Positions 59,252 to 64,000 of a stretch of 64,000 nt of DNA are shown here, piece after piece. The stretch is from Capitella teleta (Eukaryota > Annelida > Polychaeta > Capitellidae). Location: contig KB307246.1 in NCBI GenBank assembly GCA_000328365.1, positions 91,359 to 155,358 of the forward strand, written 5' to 3'. How positions within the stretch are numbered: the first letter of the stretch is position 1; each line of letters begins with the position of its first letter. Under the pieces are notes generated by a model. That model worked only from the letters and a program-made list of their open reading frames with translations, ran no database searches and was not told the DNA's origin. The translations under genes were made by a program, and so were the position numbers.

Positions 59252-60198
59252 CTATATTTGGTGAGGACAAAGCCCTTGACTGTAGAGTTGATTGGGTACT
59301 CCTTCAATAGTGACTTCGACTTTCTGGATTTTTGGATTGTAGAACGCCTCTGAGTTTCTCAGGAAAGCTGCAGCTGGATCTTCGAATAGCATGAGAAATC
59401 CTTTCATACTACGAGCGGGAACATTGAGATTGACATTCCACAAAGTATGAGAAGCATTGACTATCATTTTACAATGACAAAGAACCCTGTAGTAGAGAAC
59501 AGCTATCTTTCCTGAATATTGATTGCGTATTGTGCGAGCAAGCTCCGGTTGTGTGACCATGTCGTACTCCAACGAGATGTTCTCAATTTTGTAACTGGCT
59601 GTGGCGTCTCCAGCGACGTGGACTACTCTCTTGTAATCGTTAAAAACAGTTCATACTCTAGTCTATCTCCAAGAGCTAACTGGTAGAACGGCATGTGGCT
59701 TTCCAGCAGTTCAAAGTCCAGATGGATGAAGAAGCGGTTACCATAGGTGTCGGCGACAGCCTTATCCGCAGCAATGCCATCATCTCCATATGTTGCACCA
59801 ATGCGTAGCAGAGTCACGTTTTTGTTTGCACTGAAATTGATTCCTTGGTAAAGTGCATTTGACCATCCTTTACCACTCTTCCACAAATCCATGTAGCATT
59901 GAAAGACATCTGAGTCATCGATGCTCACGACCTCATTTCCAGAAATCTTAAGGGTGGTTTTCTTAACTAATGCTCGACTGTTGTTTACGATTGTTCGTGA
60001 TGAAGTGGCTGTGCTCGTTGGCGCAATTGTAAAGGCGAGTTTTACCGATTCCGGAACTATCACGTCATTTACTCCTAGGTTTGGAAACGTTGGAGGGTTG
60101 TTTGTGATAACAATAGATTGGCGAACGCCTTTGATACCTAGGAGCTCTTTGGCTTTTTGGTAAAAATTAAGTTTGCGACCATATACACTCGAAGACAT
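59252..60198 (-). CDS. Major-capsid-like region of the Polinton-like relic
   Basis: The N-terminal part starts MSSSVYGRKLNFYQKAKELL and carries beta-strand-rich blocks such as VDDSDVFQCYMDLW-type and FFIHLDFELLESHMPFYQLA. The downstream part has NQYSGKIAVLYYRVL and AEAFYNPKIQKVEVTIEG-type strands. The overall length and the position next to the ATPase fit the double-jelly-roll capsid protein of Polinton-like elements. Assignment rests on recalled family patterns. Fossil. Confidence 0.5.
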
Positions 60199-60258
60199 AT
60201 TGTATCTGTATTAAACTTCTAATACTCTTCCTTTAATACAATATAGTTTAAAACTAAA

Positions 60259-60606
60259 ATGGCAGATTTTGATTTTGAAAATCCTACTTATGAAGAGGCA
60301 GATTTTGAAAATCGAGAGATTGAAGTACCTGATAATGATGACAATGTTGATGACACAGAGGAAGTCCCGAATGAAACACCAGCATGGGCTAGAAATGGTG
60401 TACCCACCGGGCTTACCCAAGAAGAACTGGGAGATATGAGGCAAAAATATCTCTTCGCTCTTCCAGGAATTATTGGAACAGTAGTGTCTTGGTTACGTAA
60501 TATGCTTTCAAAAGTTGCTGGATTTGTGACAGAAAAAAATTGGGTCGGCGTATTAACCATTGGTGGACTTTTTATTGTTGATTTACAAAAGCCAAAGAGC
60601 AAGTAA
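60259..60606 (+). CDS. Small acidic protein with membrane-like C-terminus, Polinton-like relic
   Basis: 115 codons. Starts MADFDFENPTYEEADFENRE, acidic and FENPxYE-bearing, with a TPAW motif in the middle and a hydrophobic C-terminal stretch (WVGVLTIGGLFIVDL). Read away from the capsid gene across a 60-bp AT-rich gap that may be a shared divergent promoter. Similar small accessory proteins accompany capsid genes in such elements. Function unknown. Confidence 0.45.
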   Translation: MADFDFENPTYEEADFENREIEVPDNDDNVDDTEEVPNETPAWARNGVPTGLTQEELGDMRQKYLFALPGIIGTVVSWLRNMLSKVAGFVTEKNWVGVLTIGGLFIVDLQKPKSK

Positions 60607-60688
60607 ACTTATTATGACTCCTCCTATGATGTGTGCTACTTTTTCATCATCATGATTTTTATTATCAGCTACTTCATGTGCTGGAATT

Positions 60689-61003
60689 GTGGGGGACGGA
60701 TCAATTTCTGGATGTGGTTGTGACCCAGAAGCTGGTGTTGATGAAGATGGTTGGGGTTTCACACACGCTGGTTCATTTACATTTTCAGCCCTAATCCTGC
60801 GTTGTGGCCTCGGCGGAGTGGCAGGCAAGTTTGTCAGTCGTCGACTTGCTGTTAAGGCTCAGAAGCATGACGAAATCCGCGTACTGGCTGAGTTTAAGGC
60901 CAACAGCATTGCATCCCACGTTTCAGCAGTCCTCCGGGATGGAAATGTGAGCGATGAAGAGTTCAGGCCAATTATTGAAGAGGTCGAGCAGATTAAGCCA
61001 TAA
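60689..61003 (+). CDS. Small helical protein of the Polinton-like relic
   Basis: 104 codons. The C-terminal half, KAQKHDEIRVLAEFKANSIA then LRDGNVSDEEFRPIIEEVEQ, matches my memory of a recurrent small protein of Polinton-like elements in cnidarians and echinoderms (KHxxIxxLAxxKLxSI ... DGxISxxEFxxIxxExE). Its beginning overlaps an opposite frame (60828-60583) that also ends in a membrane-like segment. The plus frame is preferred because of this motif. Confidence 0.45.
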   Translation: MGDGSISGCGCDPEAGVDEDGWGFTHAGSFTFSALILRCGLGGVAGKFVSRRLAVKAQKHDEIRVLAEFKANSIASHVSAVLRDGNVSDEEFRPIIEEVEQIKP

Positions 61004-61039
61004 GCAGATGAAGGCCCATCTTCGCGCCTTCGTCTGCTT
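61002..61039. terminator. 14-bp stem hairpin after the last Polinton-like gene
   Basis: AAGCAGATGAAGGC and GCCTTCGTCTGCTT pair over 14 positions with one wobble around a 10-base loop. The hairpin begins at the stop codon of the 60689 frame. It could be a transcription end or RNA-stability element, or the remains of a terminal repeat. Confidence 0.35.
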
Positions 61040-61213
61040 TAAGTGGAAATTAATCATGAGACAAAAAAATGCCCTCCTACAGTGAGGTTGAGACGAAGCT
61101 CGCCACAGCTTCCTAAAAAAGTTGAGTGGACCGTGAATTGCTCTTGTCTCTGCTCCTTATCAGATGAGGATAACCCACCTATATACACGCCTCATTAAGT
61201 GATTGAAAGCCTT

Positions 61214-61285
61214 GGCGTTCATATACAAACGCCGTTGCTAAGGGATGACGTCATCATGTTTACCTTGGATACGGTGTTCATATAT
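61214..61285. repeat. Pair of GTTCATATA palindromes
   Basis: GGCGTT-CATATACA-AACGCC at 61214-61233, and GTTCATATATGAAC near 61271-61284, a perfect 14-base palindrome. Related cores about 55 bp apart. Meaning unknown. Confidence 0.5.
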
Positions 61286-61469
61286 GAACGCTGAATGACT
61301 CTTATCGGCAAATCGGTCGGGAAAGGGTGTAGTCCGTTCTTTGATGGCTTGCATAGAATTGTTCCCGCAGATACTACTTTTTCTACGATAATTTTTTTTC
61401 GGTAGATATTTTATATACTATGATAACCAAAAAATATTTATAATTTGTTATAATTCGCCCTCCCTGCTG

Positions 61470-61772
61470 GGGGCACCGGAAAGCGCAGTCGGTTAAACCG
61501 CTGACTACAATCCTATGCCGACCGTTGGGGTCGAGGTCCCGGGTTCGAGACCCGATCAGGCCACGGGCGTTATGATTGTGAATTACAATTATAATTCTTC
61601 TTTGACTCTGCAGTGCTGCCCAACTGCGTAACAAGGCCGGGCGCTGTGTACTACTGTCTATGGTGGTATGCAGGATAAAGAACCCTTGGGATTTATCGAT
61701 AAGAGTAGGGGGAAACCCCGGTCCCGGGCCTTCTGTTCTGGCGCCCGTATCACCCGAACGGGTCCATCACTC
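61470..61772 (+). mobile_element. tRNA-derived SINE, copy A
   Basis: A 17-bp direct repeat ATTCGCCCTCCCTGCTG flanks the element (61453-61469 and 61773-61789), the mark of LINE-driven insertion. The head has an A-box-like run (AGCGCAGTCGGTTAAACCG) and a B box (GGGTTCGAGACCC). The body (GACTCTGCAGTGCTGCCCAA and onward) is shared with copy B. Confidence 0.85.
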
Positions 61773-61834
61773 ATTCGCCCTCCCTGCTGCTCAATTCTAT
61801 ATTAAGCATAGGTGGTGCATTGCCATTGTTTAAA

Positions 61835-62182
61835 GGGGCACCGGATAGCTCAGTGGGTTAAACCGCCTGACTACAATCCAATGCCGACCGTGGGGGTCGA
61901 GGTCCCGGGTTCGAGACCCGATCAGGCCACGGGTGTTATGACTGTGTATTACAATTACAATTGTAATTCGTTATAATTGTAAATTTTTGGTGACTCTGCA
62001 GTGCTGCCCAACTGCGTAACAAGGCCGGGTGCTGTGCACCACTGTCTATGGTGGTATGCAGGACAACAAACCCTTGGGATTTATTGATAAGAGTAGCCCG
62101 GTCCCGGGCCTTCTGTTCTGGTGCCCGTATCATCCGATCGGTTTGGGTGGAGCCGAAAACCCCATCAAGCATCACGCATCAC
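61835..62182 (+). mobile_element. tRNA-derived SINE, copy B
   Basis: A 13-bp direct repeat GCCATTGTTTAAA flanks it (61822-61834 and 62183-62195). The head is closer to a tRNA (CGGATAGCTCAGTGGGTTAA), with the same B box and body as copy A. Two independent insertions of one family lie 62 bp apart, on the same strand. Confidence 0.85.
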
Positions 62183-62199
62183 GCCATTGTTTAAAATGA

Positions 62200-62703
62200 A
62201 AACTAAAGCTCTACTATAGAGTATGCTCCCAGTCTTGATCTTAACCTACTTACTACTCGCAATTTTCTTATGTCTCTCGTTATGTCATAACTCATCTCAT
62301 GCATGTCTTTCTTCTACAAAATCTCTTGTGTCCAAGTTTTGTTGTATATTTGTTCTCTTCTCTCTACCACTACTCATTGTCATCATATTACTCCCTCAAC
62401 TGTTCTTCCCTACTCTGAATAGCACAATACTACTTCCTAGTATCCAACAATGTTTTTGGTACTTTTTGTTTCTGTTATGTTTTGGTCTACTTTCATTCCA
62501 GTCTATATCTTTTCCCTTTTTTCTTTTTCGTTTGATAGTTTTATGCAACTTCAACATGTTTTTCTTTTTACAGTAATATTACTTTTGTTATTTGCATCGC
62601 AACAGCTTTTCCACATAGTGTATCTTATGATCTCTATATTCTTAGCACTTCAATGTTATATTCATATAAAAAAGCATAAACAAACTCGTCGGGGTTTCTC
62701 CGC

Positions 62704-62737
<34 letters not shown>

Positions 62738-63814
62738 ACCTGTACGTTGTTTCTATTTATGTTTACTTCTTTCTTTAATAAAACAAATTGACTCGACTTA
62801 TTAAATATGTCCGGTCTTGTCATCTCAACTTGAACCTTCATTTATATATTGATTATTCGTATAAAAATGCACCCTTGGTACACATGAATCGGGTGATACG
62901 TGTATGGAAATAGACTCTGCTTGTATGGTATGTCAGCCTCAGTAGCTTCATGCAGTTAAACTGACAAGGATTTCACATGATGTCACATGCAAGGTCGAAA
63001 TCCTGCTCAGTTACGAGCTGATTATTTTACACTGGAATAAACCTACCTTTGTTTTCAGACGTTCTTTGATCTGCAAATGACGTGTCACGAATGCGAGCTG
63101 CGTATCTCAAGATATAAGCTAAGAAGCTCCTTGAAAAGGCAAAAGGTTTGCGTACTTTCTCTTTCGACTGAAAGAACAATAAGCATGTCACCGAAATTGC
63201 ATGCTATTATTATCAGAGAAGAAGAATTAGGAGAGTGGATTGATGTCGCTTTAACGCCCGTCTCAAGCCTTGTGACGTGCTGCTCTTGAAGAATCGAGAA
63301 TTGGCGATCAGCCAGAGCTCCTATCCTTGCTTAGTAATAATAATATTTTATTTCAAAATAATGCAATACACACGACATAGAAATGAACAAAACAAAAGAA
63401 CAGAATTGAAATAACAGAAAATAGGCTTATATATTATACACACCTTGAATTTAAGGCAAAATTTAGTTAAAGAAATTAGATAAAAGAAAAACGAAAAAAA
63501 AAAACAAAAACAAAAACAAAAAAAACAAAGATAGTACTTTGTAATTATACATATTGTTCATGCACAGCAAATCTTTGACCAAATTTGCATGGGTAATATT
63601 TTGAACATTTGCATCAAATAAATATGAAGTTATAAAATGAAAATATCAGCCATCCGCCGAAATATCCGGACATGGCCCAATTGAAACACAAACACGGCCT
63701 CTTGTTTTGAACGCATTTTATCGTAGTGTTATTATAGCTCACACTATATATGAAAAATATAATCATTCGTTGAGATAATGAGACAACAAGCAATTTAGGG
63801 CCCTATTCATTCTG
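62200..63814. other. Gene-free T-rich stretch
   Basis: T-rich DNA with a poly-T of about 30 (62706-62735) and an A-rich region near 63480-63530. Long plus-strand frames (62223-62791) are Phe/Leu-rich products of base composition. A short frame at 63077 (MTCHECELRISRYK) follows a possible acceptor but has no support. Confidence 0.5.
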
Positions 63815-63818
63815 TTAA

Positions 63819-64000
63819 AGGGAGGGAGAACTGGTTAAAAATTGACTTTGAGTCGTTATTTGATGCACCATAAATGATTCCTATGCCTGGCCCACACAAG
63901 GAATATCATCGCTAACGATTTCGCGGGCGATATATTGCTAACTAGGCGTGACGTCAGCAGCTGTGATAAAACACCGAGTTCCCCATCTGTTACAATGGGC
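63819..64000 (+). mobile_element. TTAA-type MITE, copy 3 (cut by window end)
   Basis: Begins AGGGAGGGAGAACTGG after TTAA at 63815-63818 and matches copy 2 base for base over most of the visible 180 bp. The rest lies beyond the window. Confidence 0.8.

Larger units (their letters stand above)
58174..61003. mobile_element. Polinton-like (capsid-bearing) element, fossil
   Basis: A compact block of genes of the kind carried by Polinton-like viruses and adintovirus-type elements: a packaging-ATPase-like piece, a major-capsid-like region and several small proteins. Genes left of about 60.2 kb lie on the minus strand and the others on the plus strand, giving a divergent layout. No DNA polymerase B, integrase or terminal repeats were seen, so only part remains. 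It has several breaks and is old, though some frames are well kept. The boundaries given are those of the recognisable genes, not of the original insertion. Confidence 0.6.

Noticed and set aside
60583-60828. Minus-strand frame with a C-terminal membrane segment in the Polinton-like relic
   Set aside because: Overlaps the plus frame that carries the better recognised helical motif. Kept only as an alternative.
61470-61570. Possible true tRNA genes at the SINE heads
   Set aside because: A and B boxes are present, but the acceptor and anticodon arms do not fold well, and both copies continue into a shared non-tRNA body with target duplications.
62223-62791. Plus-strand frames of 113-117 codons with many hydrophobic residues
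   Set aside because: T-rich composition explains them. No start context, splice sites or family pattern.

Overview
The window reads as nuclear DNA of an animal. It has split genes with GT-AG introns, LINEs, tRNA-derived SINEs, Ty3/gypsy and BEL/Pao elements, several DNA transposons and long gene-poor stretches. Receptor genes joining WSC and C-type-lectin domains, an MS4A/CD20-like gene, a BTB-Kelch gene and a capsid-bearing Polinton-like relic together suggest a marine invertebrate. An echinoderm or another invertebrate deuterostome is my best guess, but the sequence does not prove it.

Region by region. 1-1.1 kb: two terminal exons of a receptor gene whose body lies left of the window. They encode two different tyrosine-rich cytoplasmic tails in the same splice phase. 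1.2-19.8 kb: mobile DNA. This includes LINE tails; a LINE split by a Harbinger-like element that is itself split by a TTAA-type MITE (5.0-6.6 kb); a 6.8-kb Mutator-like fold-back element (7747-14586) with roughly 1-kb inverted arms, spliced gene pieces and a 9-bp target duplication, hit by a young 4.0-kb CsRn1-type gypsy element; and a decayed BEL/Pao element (15.6-18.8 kb). 19.9-27.4 kb: a nearly complete seven-exon gene for a type I membrane receptor (signal peptide, partial C-type lectin, WSC, C-type lectin, transmembrane segment, tyrosine-bearing tail). Its introns hold a MITE, a LINE relic and a run of palindromes. 27.4-45.2 kb: gene-poor DNA with one duplicated 0.18-kb segment. 45.3-45.5 kb: a likely first exon of a membrane protein on the minus strand. 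46.4-49.0 kb: a 0.74-kb inverted duplication around a 1.1-kb spacer. 51.5-52.8 kb: an MS4A-like four-pass membrane gene (minus). 56.1-57.7 kb: a Kelch-like gene (minus) with two frame breaks. 58.2-61.0 kb: a fossil Polinton-like element. 61.4-62.2 kb: two tRNA-SINEs with clean target duplications. The window ends inside a third copy of the TTAA MITE.

How the genes relate. The two tail exons at the left edge and the tail exon of the 19.9-27.4 kb receptor all begin by completing a split AG|R arginine codon directly after the membrane segment. This suggests tandem members of one receptor family with exchangeable tails: one YVNM/YVVM (PI3K/Grb2 type), one with ITAM spacing (YEGL-x10-YESI), and one with YDND/YADV. 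This possible modular immune-type receptor locus is the most interesting system in the window.
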